Of a stretch of 44,071 nt of DNA, positions 31,558 through 39,023 are shown one piece after another. Origin of the DNA: Paramuribaculum sp. (GTDB lineage Bacteria > Bacteroidota > Bacteroidia > Bacteroidales > Muribaculaceae); contig VSPV01000001.1 of assembly GCA_009775605.1 (NCBI GenBank), positions 1-44,071 of the forward strand. Reading direction: 5' to 3'. The translations under genes and the position numbers were made by a program. Positions within the stretch are counted from its first letter, which is position 1. Each line of letters starts with the position of its first letter. The notes below the pieces were generated by a model, which had not been told where the DNA came from, did not search any database, and saw nothing but the letters and a program-made list of their open reading frames with translations.

Positions 31558-31854
31558 TTATGGATAGTAGCCCGAAGAAGTCGGGCATTTGATTTACGAA
31601 CCTCAGGCCAGATAGCTGCCTCCCCGGCGCCATGCCGGAATGCACCCCGACATAGGCCCGCAACGGGAGATTACACTATTTGACAAAAGGACAACCGGTT
31701 CAACGCCATCCCTTTACAACGTCAGGGGACAGGCGCGGACAGACACATGTACGCCCAACCGTCAAGGCTTCACGGCCTCTGCGGACAGACCTCGCAATGC
31801 TATGATTCCATACAGACAGAACCGCTGTATAACAAAAAAACATACAACACGACA
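31558..31854 (+). promoter_or_regulatory. Long structured leader of the fimbrial operon
   Basis: About 297 nt lie between the predicted start and the first gene. Two hairpins are clear: GCCCGA/TCGGGC with a 5-base loop at 31570-31586, close to the 5' end, and CCGGC/GCCGG at 31624-31638. GCGGACAGAC occurs twice (31735-31744 and 31781-31790). A 72-codon frame from ATG 31640 ends with a TGA that overlaps the ATG of the first gene (ATGA, 31855-31858); whether it is translated is unknown. Confidence 0.4.
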
Positions 31855-32442
31855 ATGAAACTATCTATCAGCCTGATCCTTGCCGCCGCGGCCCTCTTCC
31901 TTGCCCCGACGGCTAAGGCAGAGCAGTTCGGGCTTAAGACCAACCTGCTCTACGACGCCACGGCAACAGTCAACCTCGGTGCCGAGATGCGCGTGGCTCC
32001 CCGCTGGTCAATTGACCTCTCCGGCAACCTCAACGCCTGGAGCATCAACAATCACAAATGGAAACACTGGCTCGTGCAGCCCGAGGCCCGCTACTGGTTC
32101 TGCGACGCCACCGCCGGACATTTCGTTGGCGCCCACCTGCTCGGCGGCCAGTATAATATCGGCAACGTGAACCTCGGCAGCCTCAATTTTCTCGGAACCG
32201 ACCTGAGCAACCTCAAGGATTACCGCTACCAGGGATGGTTTGTAGGCGCCGGCGTGGCCTACGGCTATACCTGGATTCTCGGCCGCCACTGGAACCTCGA
32301 GGCAGAGCTGGGCGTGGGATGGATCTACACCCGCTTCGACAAATATCCCTGCGCCGAATGCGGCACAAAGGCATATTCGCGCCGTCCCCACAATTATGTG
32401 GGCCCCACGAAGCTTGCCCTGAATCTCGTTTACATCTTCTAA
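31855..32442 (+). CDS. DUF3575-family outer-membrane protein, fimbrial operon
   Basis: A 195-residue protein with a signal peptide (1-22, ending in AKA) followed by alternating strands such as FGLKTNLLYDATATVNLGAEM and YRYQGWFVGAGVAYGYTWIL, ending in LVYIF. It looks like a small beta-barrel and belongs to the DUF3575 family, whose members often lie at the head of FimA/Mfa-type operons in Bacteroidales. Its role in fimbriation is not established. A CAEC pair near the C-terminal third could form a disulfide. It is 21 bases upstream of the DUF3868 gene. I chose ATG 31855 over an in-frame ATG at 31747, because the signal peptide begins at 31855. Confidence 0.82.
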   Translation: MKLSISLILAAAALFLAPTAKAEQFGLKTNLLYDATATVNLGAEMRVAPRWSIDLSGNLNAWSINNHKWKHWLVQPEARYWFCDATAGHFVGAHLLGGQYNIGNVNLGSLNFLGTDLSNLKDYRYQGWFVGAGVAYGYTWILGRHWNLEAELGVGWIYTRFDKYPCAECGTKAYSRRPHNYVGPTKLALNLVYIF

Positions 32443-32463
32443 CGTCAAGCCCCTTCTGCAATA

Positions 32464-33897
32464 ATGAAAAGAAACATCATATCAGCATGCCTGGCCGCTC
32501 TGCTGTGCGCATCGGCGGCATCGGCCGCCATCGCCGACCAGGCACGCGTCAGCAATCTGAAAGTAGACCGCTCGACCGACCGTCTGCTCGTCGACATGAC
32601 AATTGACGCCGACGATCTCGGACGCAAGACCAACCGCGAGTCGTGGCTCACCCCCGTGCTCACCACTCCCCAGGGTGATACCCTGCGCCTTCCCTCCATA
32701 ATGGTTGGCGGCCGCAACCGCTATTTCCAGGCACAGCGCCGCCACGAGACCGCGCCCCTCTACCGCGGAGGCCGGATAGACTACAAGGCCAACGTGCCCT
32801 ACGCCTCCTGGATGGAGAGCGCCGACCTAAGCCTCGAGCGCCGCGACGCCGGATGCTGCGGTGCCGAGCAGCTGCTCACTACGGTGCCCCTGCGTCAGCT
32901 CGACTTCCGTCCGCGCGTGTTCACGCCTAATTTTAACTATATTGCCCCCGCCGCCGAGGCCGTCAAGGCCCGCGAGCTCTCGGGACGCGCGTTCGTCGAC
33001 TTCCCCGTGAACAAGACAGTAATCTACCCCGACTACCGCTCCAACACCCGCGAGCTTGCCAAGATACGCGCCGGCATCGACTCCGTGCGCCAGGACAAGG
33101 ACATCACCGTGCGTGGCATCACCCTCAAGGGCTATGCCTCGCCGGAAGGCCCGTGGAACAACAACGTGCGCCTGGCAAAGGGCCGCACCGAGTCGCTCAA
33201 GAAATACGTGGAAGGTCTCTACGATTTCGCCTCGTCCATCTACTCAACCGCCTACGAGCCTGAGGACTGGGAAGGTCTCGTGGCATGGCTCCGCGCCAAC
33301 TCCATCGCCGACCGCGAAGGTCTGCTCGCCATCGCCACCGACACCTCTCTGGCTCCCGACGCGCGCGACGCGCGCCTCAAGTCGCAGTATCCCGCGGCCT
33401 ACGCCCGTCTGCTCCGTGAGGTTTACCCGGCACTGCGCCACACTGACTACACCATTGCCTACACCATCCGCTCCTACAACGACCCCCAGGAGATTCTCAA
33501 GCTGGTCTACAGCAAGCCCCAGAACCTGAGCCTCAACGAGTTCTTTGTGGCCGCGCAGAATGTGGAGCGTGGTTCGAAGGAGTATGACTACATATTCGAG
33601 ACCGCCGCGCGCATGTATCCCGACAGCGAGATCGCCAACCTCAACGCGGCCAATGCCGCCATGGCCCAGGGTGCCTACGAAAACGCCGCACGCTACCTCG
33701 CCAAGGCCGGTGAAGGCTCCGAGGCCGTCTATGCCCGCGGCATACTCGCCGCCCTGCAGGGCGACTACGCCGCAGCCCGTCCGCTCTTCGAGCAGGCCGC
33801 GCGCCTGAGAGTGGCCGACGCTCCCGCAGCCATCTCCCAGATCGAAGAAATCGAGGCGTTCAACGCCGGTCTCTCCACCTCATCCGAAAACAAATAA
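32464..33897 (+). CDS. DUF3868 / OmpA-like / TPR periplasmic protein
   Basis: A 477-residue protein with a signal peptide (about 1-24). The N-terminal third (about 25-145) fits DUF3868, a family found beside Mfa1-like genes. About 170-345 resembles an OmpA C-like peptidoglycan-binding domain: FVDFPVNKTVIYPDYRSN at about 179-196 and GYASPEG near 224-230, though it is larger than usual because of an insert. The last 100 residues form TPR-like helices (IANLNAANAAMAQGAYENAARYLAKAGEG and similar). I infer a periplasmic scaffold that ties assembly of the fimbria to the cell wall. A CC pair sits near residue 131. It is 23 bases before the major subunit gene. Confidence 0.75.
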   Translation: MKRNIISACLAALLCASAASAAIADQARVSNLKVDRSTDRLLVDMTIDADDLGRKTNRESWLTPVLTTPQGDTLRLPSIMVGGRNRYFQAQRRHETAPLYRGGRIDYKANVPYASWMESADLSLERRDAGCCGAEQLLTTVPLRQLDFRPRVFTPNFNYIAPAAEAVKARELSGRAFVDFPVNKTVIYPDYRSNTRELAKIRAGIDSVRQDKDITVRGITLKGYASPEGPWNNNVRLAKGRTESLKKYVEGLYDFASSIYSTAYEPEDWEGLVAWLRANSIADREGLLAIATDTSLAPDARDARLKSQYPAAYARLLREVYPALRHTDYTIAYTIRSYNDPQEILKLVYSKPQNLSLNEFFVAAQNVERGSKEYDYIFETAARMYPDSEIANLNAANAAMAQGAYENAARYLAKAGEGSEAVYARGILAALQGDYAAARPLFEQAARLRVADAPAAISQIEEIEAFNAGLSTSSENK

Positions 33898-33920
33898 ATC
33901 AATCACGACACATAACAGAA

Positions 33921-36188
33921 ATGAAAAACCTTAAGAAAGTTCTATTCAGTCTGCTTGCTGCCACGGCTATGTGGTCATGCAGCGACGACAAGATCGGCCC
34001 CGACGCGCCCGATCAGCTCCCCGAAGGACAAGGCGAAGGCTTCTACATGGCTCTCGACATCCAGATGCCCACAGGAAACATGGGCTCGCGCAGTGAAACC
34101 ACCGATGACGGCACTTCAACCGGAGGCACTGAATTCGGTTCTGACGAGGAAAACACCGTGAGCTCGGCCCTCATAGTCCTCGCGTCCAAAAATGCCGTAG
34201 GCACTTTCAAGGAATTCGGCTTCATTGCCGCCAGCGAAGTGCAGAGCAACTATCTTACAAGCGCCTCCACTTCCACCTCTAAAGAATACAAGGCCCTGGC
34301 CCGTATCCAGAAAACCAATCTTAACTCATTTTATCAGGCGCTCGGCGACAATAATACAGTGGCTCCCGAAGTCTACGTGTTTGTATTCTGCAATCCCACT
34401 AACGAACTCAGAGAAATGTTCTCTGCCGCCAACGCAAACATCGGCGATACCGAATGGATCAACGAAAAATGCACCGTGATTCAGGGCAGCGCCGACAAAC
34501 CTAATGAGAACATAGGCATCTGGGGCTCTAACTCGTTCCTGATGAACAATGTGGAGCTCACCACGCGTCAGCTTCCCGCCAAGGTTCTCGACTGGGAGAA
34601 ATTCAACACTGTTGACAAACCTTTCCACCTCTCCGACGTGAACAACGATGTGAATGTCGACAATCTTGCTTCGCGCGGTGCCGTAAAGGTTGAGCGTTCT
34701 GTGGCACGTTTCGACTTCAAGGACGGTTCGAACAACAACAACACCTACAATGTGCTGTATTATACCAAAGCCGACGGTGAGGCTGACACCAATAATCCTC
34801 TTGTCAAGGTCCAGCTCCAGAAAATGGCGCTCGTAAACATGAGCAACAGCTTCTATTATCTTCCCCGTGTGAGCGACAACGGTCAGCCCGACGGCCCCGG
34901 CTTCGAAATCTGCGGCAAAGAGAAAGGCTGGCAGCGCAATCCCGCTACCGGCGTTTATGCCCAGGGCAACTACGTGGTCGATCCGTATGCTGAACAGTAC
35001 GGAGGCACCACTATCAGCGGCAACTTCTCCGACTATTTCAACTTCGCTTTCTTCAGCAATAACGGCACATTTGCCAACGCAACGATGGCCTCCAGCCAGT
35101 GGGATGTTTACAAAGTGTCCGACGTGCTCAATGGACGCGGAGACAATTACACAGGAACCGATAAAGTCACCGATAAGGACGGTAATGCAACCCACAAGCC
35201 CGGTGATTACCACGTATGGCGCTATGTGACCGAAAACGCAATTCCCGCCGGACCGGCCAAGCAGATGAACGGCATATCCACCGGTATAGTATTCAAGGCC
35301 CGCATGCTCGGCACAACTCAGGCCGAAAGCGTGACATGGCAGTCATGGGACAAAGACTATGTGAAAAATGTGGCCCGTTGCCTCAACGGTGATAAGTTCA
35401 GCGTGATAGGTGTGGAAGGAGAGCATGCTCCCATCAAAGGCAACTCAACTGACGACCCCATTCTCTACTATTTCAACGGCCATCTCTACATGACCTGGTC
35501 CCACATCCGTCAGGCCGCTATTCAGGCTTCCGTAACCATCAACGCCAATGGCGAGACAGAGGTAAACCGCTCCAACAGTCTTTACAAAGCCGTGTTCGGC
35601 GAAGGCCCCATCCCGGCCCAGTACGTTGCTAAAGACGGTAAAGTGGTAAAGAATCAGTATATCAAAGAAAACGGTGAAAAAATCGACGTTGCTGACTCTC
35701 AGTGGAATCCCGGTTCCGAAAATTGGCAACAAAGTGCTCCCTACACGAACTGGACCAAGAGCCCCGACGGTAAATGGACAGATTGGAACAATGCCGGCAA
35801 GCCCGTGCCCGATAATCTCGGCGACGAAGCCAATGCTCATGCCACTCTCACAGCCATGCGTCAGGCCGTTACCGCTGCCGGAATCACCATCTATCAGAGC
35901 TCAATCGACGGCGACACCCCCGGCTACTACTGCTACTATTACTACTGGAACCGTCACAACGACAACGGTATTCCCGGCGTGATGGGCCCGATGGAATTCG
36001 CCGTAGTCCGCAACAACGTGTATAAACTCTCCGTTGACAAAATCTCCCGTCTCGGCCATCCCCGTATTCCCGGAAATGACCCCGACAAGCCTACTCCCGG
36101 CACCCCCGACGAATCCGATGAAATCTACCTCGACGTGAAGGTAGCCATCGTGCCTTGGGCCGTCCGCCTCAACAGCATAGAATTCTAA
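33921..36188 (+). CDS. Mfa1-like major fimbrial subunit (lipoprotein precursor)
   Basis: A 755-residue precursor with a lipoprotein signal ending at C20 (MWSC). After a short acidic linker comes a first beta strand (FYMALDIQMP, 41-50) and then GSR at 55-57. In type V pili an Arg-specific protease cuts here and removes the first strand so that another subunit's strand fills the groove. The C-terminus (GPMEFAVVRNNVYKLSVDKISRLG ... IPWAV-type end, here VKVAIVPWAVRLNSIEF) is the characteristic C-terminal domain of Mfa1-like subunits. It polymerises into the shaft. It is longer than the P. gingivalis protein. It is followed by a 76-base gap holding a hairpin. Position and domains make the role fairly sure. 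Confidence 0.85.
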   Translation: MKNLKKVLFSLLAATAMWSCSDDKIGPDAPDQLPEGQGEGFYMALDIQMPTGNMGSRSETTDDGTSTGGTEFGSDEENTVSSALIVLASKNAVGTFKEFGFIAASEVQSNYLTSASTSTSKEYKALARIQKTNLNSFYQALGDNNTVAPEVYVFVFCNPTNELREMFSAANANIGDTEWINEKCTVIQGSADKPNENIGIWGSNSFLMNNVELTTRQLPAKVLDWEKFNTVDKPFHLSDVNNDVNVDNLASRGAVKVERSVARFDFKDGSNNNNTYNVLYYTKADGEADTNNPLVKVQLQKMALVNMSNSFYYLPRVSDNGQPDGPGFEICGKEKGWQRNPATGVYAQGNYVVDPYAEQYGGTTISGNFSDYFNFAFFSNNGTFANATMASSQWDVYKVSDVLNGRGDNYTGTDKVTDKDGNATHKPGDYHVWRYVTENAIPAGPAKQMNGISTGIVFKARMLGTTQAESVTWQSWDKDYVKNVARCLNGDKFSVIGVEGEHAPIKGNSTDDPILYYFNGHLYMTWSHIRQAAIQASVTINANGETEVNRSNSLYKAVFGEGPIPAQYVAKDGKVVKNQYIKENGEKIDVADSQWNPGSENWQQSAPYTNWTKSPDGKWTDWNNAGKPVPDNLGDEANAHATLTAMRQAVTAAGITIYQSSIDGDTPGYYCYYYYWNRHNDNGIPGVMGPMEFAVVRNNVYKLSVDKISRLGHPRIPGNDPDKPTPGTPDESDEIYLDVKVAIVPWAVRLNSIEF

Positions 36189-36203
36189 AGCATTCCCGGA
36201 AGG

Positions 36204-36228
36204 GTAGGGATGTGCCGCGGTGCGTCCC
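36204..36228. repeat. Hairpin related to the palindromic repeats, copy D (single)
   Basis: GTAGGGATG starts at 36204, and 36207-36228 folds into a stem of nine pairs, three of them G-U, with a CGCG loop. It begins like the repeats at A-C but lacks the second hairpin. It lies in the 76-base gap between the major subunit and the anchor gene and could partly terminate or process the transcript. Confidence 0.45.
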
Positions 36229-36264
36229 TGCCATTCCATCAACCAATCATTACCGCTCAACCCG

Positions 36265-37284
36265 ATGTATAATCTAAAGCGCAACATAATCAGAGCCATA
36301 CGATCGGCCGCCATAGGCACCGCAGCGCTCGTGGGTCTGACCGGATGCAGTTCCTTGATCAATGACGATCTGGCTCCTTGCCCCGAAGGCGTGGTGCTCC
36401 GCTTCGTCTACGATTACAACATGGAATTTGCCAACGCATTCCCCTCGCAGGTCGACTGTCTGACCCTGCTCGTCTACGACGCACAGGGACGCCTCGTCGA
36501 GACCCGCACCGAGACATCATCGGTGCTTGCCGACGAGAACTACCGCATGACCCTCGACCTCCCCGCAGCCTCCTACCACTTCGTGGCCTACGGCGGCATG
36601 GCATGCTCTAAACCCACGTTCCATTTCGTCGACCAGCCCGTGGCCGGCTCGCAGCTCCGTGACCTCGCCGTGGCAATGAACGCCGACTGCATCGACGCCG
36701 ACCCCGGCAAGGACCTGCATCCGCTCTTTTTCGGTGACCTTGACCTCACCGTTGACCCCGACGCCACCGACTATACCGCCGGCACCGTCTATATGATGAA
36801 GGACACCAACTCCATACGCATCCTGCTCCAGAACGTAGACGGCACCTCCGTGGATCCCGCCGACTTCACATTCGAGATCACCGACAACAACACCCTGCTC
36901 TCGTGGCAGAACGCCGTGGTGCCCACCGCCGGCGGAATCACATATCATCCCTGGGCAACCGGTCAGGCCGGAGCCGGCGAGACCGAGGAAGGCGACGACG
37001 CCATTCTCGCATTCGCCGAATTCTCAACCTCGCGCCTCATAGCCGGCAGCAACGCCCGTCTTGTAATCAACAGTGTCGCCGACGGCCGCCCCGTCCTTTC
37101 CATACCCCTTGTCAACTATCTCCTGCTGCTCAAGAGCCTCCACTTCGACTCCATGGGCTCCCAGGAATTCCTCGACCGCGAAAGCCGCTGGAACATGATA
37201 CTGTTCCTCGACAACGGCCGCTGGATCGACACCCGCATAGTTATCAACGACTGGATTGTGCGACTCAACAACGCTGACCTATGA
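36265..37284 (+). CDS. Mfa2/FimB-like fimbrial anchor lipoprotein
   Basis: A 339-residue protein whose lipoprotein signal ends in LVGLTGC. It continues SSLINDDLAPCPEGVVLRFVYDYNM and CLTLLVYDAQGRLVE, which is diagnostic for the FimB/Mfa2 family. These proteins stop polymerisation and hold the pilus in the outer membrane. Unlike all other subunits of the operon it has no Ser-Arg site after its first strand, in line with an anchor that is not cut and keeps its lipid. Length is normal for the family. The start is ATG 36265; an earlier in-frame ATG lies at 36220 next to the hairpin. It overlaps the next gene by four bases. Confidence 0.88.
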   Translation: MYNLKRNIIRAIRSAAIGTAALVGLTGCSSLINDDLAPCPEGVVLRFVYDYNMEFANAFPSQVDCLTLLVYDAQGRLVETRTETSSVLADENYRMTLDLPAASYHFVAYGGMACSKPTFHFVDQPVAGSQLRDLAVAMNADCIDADPGKDLHPLFFGDLDLTVDPDATDYTAGTVYMMKDTNSIRILLQNVDGTSVDPADFTFEITDNNTLLSWQNAVVPTAGGITYHPWATGQAGAGETEEGDDAILAFAEFSTSRLIAGSNARLVINSVADGRPVLSIPLVNYLLLLKSLHFDSMGSQEFLDRESRWNMILFLDNGRWIDTRIVINDWIVRLNNADL

Positions 37285-39011
37285 TTCTCCACTCTCTGCG
37301 ACATTCGGCCCTGGCGGCGCTCACCCTCGCCGCCCTGGCTCTTGCCGCCTGCTCCTCCGAGGCCCCCTCTCCGGCCCCCGACGAGACCAAAGGCGACGTG
37401 ACCCTCCGCCTGAAGGTGGCAATGGGTCTTGACGGCGATGCCGGTTCGCGCGCCGACGCCCCCGACAGCTACGAGCCCGGCACCGGTGATTTCGAATCTG
37501 TCTCCACCCTCCGCGTAATCATTCTTCACGACTCCCGGAAGGTTGAAGGCAACCGCATGGTAGCCACCGATGCCAAGGGCAATCCCCTGAACGACAATCT
37601 CGAGTTCAAGGTGGCGTCCAACGAGCTGAAATGGGTGTATCTCATTGCCAATGAAGCTTCGCTGCCGTTGCCGTCAGATCCGGGACGTGATGTCAGGACT
37701 GTGAGTGAGTGGCTCGACAGTTACGCCGTCGGTCAGGAACTGCCTCTTGAAGTGATGCAGTCATGGACCGCGGGCTATACAAACCAACAGCTGAACTCGC
37801 AGAACGTCACATCATCTCTTTTCAAAGATAAAGAAAGGCTTCCCCTCACAGAAGTGTTCCGCCTCCAGACGGTGAAGATTCCTCACCCTGATTATTCCAC
37901 CGATTCCGGCTCAGGAAGCGATGAGAGTGGAGTGAGCCCCAACGACATCAGCCAGACACAGGAGGCCCGTCTGTTCATGACCCGCGCCGCCGCCAAAGCC
38001 ACATTCTTTTTTAATCTCTCAGGCTTTCAGGGTATAGGTGGAACGATTACCGGTGTGCGTCTTTCCGGCCTGAGCCAGCGTGAATACGTGTTTCCCCGTT
38101 ACACATCGGCTACAACCGTGAGCAGCGCTGTCTATTCTCCGGAAAAATATACCGGCACAGGCATCAACGGAGATGAGAGCAGCGGAGAAATCAAAAATGT
38201 AGATAAGAACCAGCGCTATATAAAGGCATTCGATTCTCCATCCTCAAACTCGGTGATTACGTATACTCTCGACGGTGCGAATTTCGGCAACCCGATAAAA
38301 CTGCTTGCCTCATCTGGCAACGACATTCAGCGCGGAGACATTTATTTCCCCGAATCATCATCCACGCTGCAATCCGGAGCCTATAAGGTGCAGATTCAGC
38401 TCGACGGCAGCCGCTGGCTCGACGCTCAGCCTCTTGCAACCAATATTCTTGAATTCGACGGCCATCAGGCCATAGCCCGAAACACCCACCTGAAAATCAA
38501 CATCAGTGTCGGCACCGACAACTCGATTTTCTACGACGTGGAGCCGCTGCCCTGGACTCCTGAAACTTACGAATTCGACTATACTGAGCAGATAGGTGTG
38601 GCAAGTGACGGTCTTCTGAACTTCGAGACCGGTACCTATGCTTCACTCGACAAGAACAGCGGCCGACTCGTGCTCAGGAATTATCCTGACGCCGTAAAGG
38701 GCTCTTTCGGAATCTCTACTCCTCTTGGAGCCCGCTGGGATGCCTATCTCATCACGCAGAGCGGCGAGCAGAACGCCATTCAGTTCCTTCTGCCCGACGG
38801 TAACCCCACCACCCATATCACGGGCAGCGTGGGCACTAAGGTCGACTTCTCCGTAGCTCCTACGAGCGCAGCCGGAACCACGGCACGTCATGCCATACTC
38901 CAGGTAATGGTGACGATGCCGAGCGGCCTGTCAGTCCCTGCCCGTGCCATCCTCGGAAACGACTATGGCAAGGATGTACAGTATGTCACCTTTATCCAGA
39001 ATCCTCAATAA
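37281..39011 (+). CDS. Fimbrial accessory subunit, lipoprotein precursor
   Basis: A 576-residue protein with a lipoprotein signal ending in LAAC (C24), an acidic linker, a first strand (DVTLRLKVAMGL, 39-50), and GSR at 55-57, the same arrangement as the major subunit. The rest is beta-rich without a domain I can name with certainty; it resembles accessory tip-associated proteins of Mfa-type pili. It overlaps the anchor gene by four bases (ATGA, 37281-37284), so it is made in step with the anchor. Its place after the anchor gene and before the large tip-like protein matches the Mfa3/Mfa4 position in P. gingivalis. I infer an adaptor between shaft and tip. Confidence 0.7.
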   Translation: MILHSLRHSALAALTLAALALAACSSEAPSPAPDETKGDVTLRLKVAMGLDGDAGSRADAPDSYEPGTGDFESVSTLRVIILHDSRKVEGNRMVATDAKGNPLNDNLEFKVASNELKWVYLIANEASLPLPSDPGRDVRTVSEWLDSYAVGQELPLEVMQSWTAGYTNQQLNSQNVTSSLFKDKERLPLTEVFRLQTVKIPHPDYSTDSGSGSDESGVSPNDISQTQEARLFMTRAAAKATFFFNLSGFQGIGGTITGVRLSGLSQREYVFPRYTSATTVSSAVYSPEKYTGTGINGDESSGEIKNVDKNQRYIKAFDSPSSNSVITYTLDGANFGNPIKLLASSGNDIQRGDIYFPESSSTLQSGAYKVQIQLDGSRWLDAQPLATNILEFDGHQAIARNTHLKINISVGTDNSIFYDVEPLPWTPETYEFDYTEQIGVASDGLLNFETGTYASLDKNSGRLVLRNYPDAVKGSFGISTPLGARWDAYLITQSGEQNAIQFLLPDGNPTTHITGSVGTKVDFSVAPTSAAGTTARHAILQVMVTMPSGLSVPARAILGNDYGKDVQYVTFIQNPQ

Positions 39012-39023
39012 TGTTTGACATCC

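Noticed and set aside
31440..31560. Invertible (phase-variable) fimbrial promoter
   Set aside because: Bacteroidales envelope operons often have them, but I find no long flanking inverted repeats and no recombinase gene in the window.
31747..31854. N-terminally extended start for the DUF3575 protein at ATG 31747
   Set aside because: The signal peptide begins at 31855; the 36 extra residues are polar and would hide it.
37281..39011. Assignment of this subunit as a second anchor (FimB/Mfa2 type)
   Set aside because: It has the Ser-Arg processing motif and lacks the conserved CPEG and LLVYDAQG segments of the anchor family.
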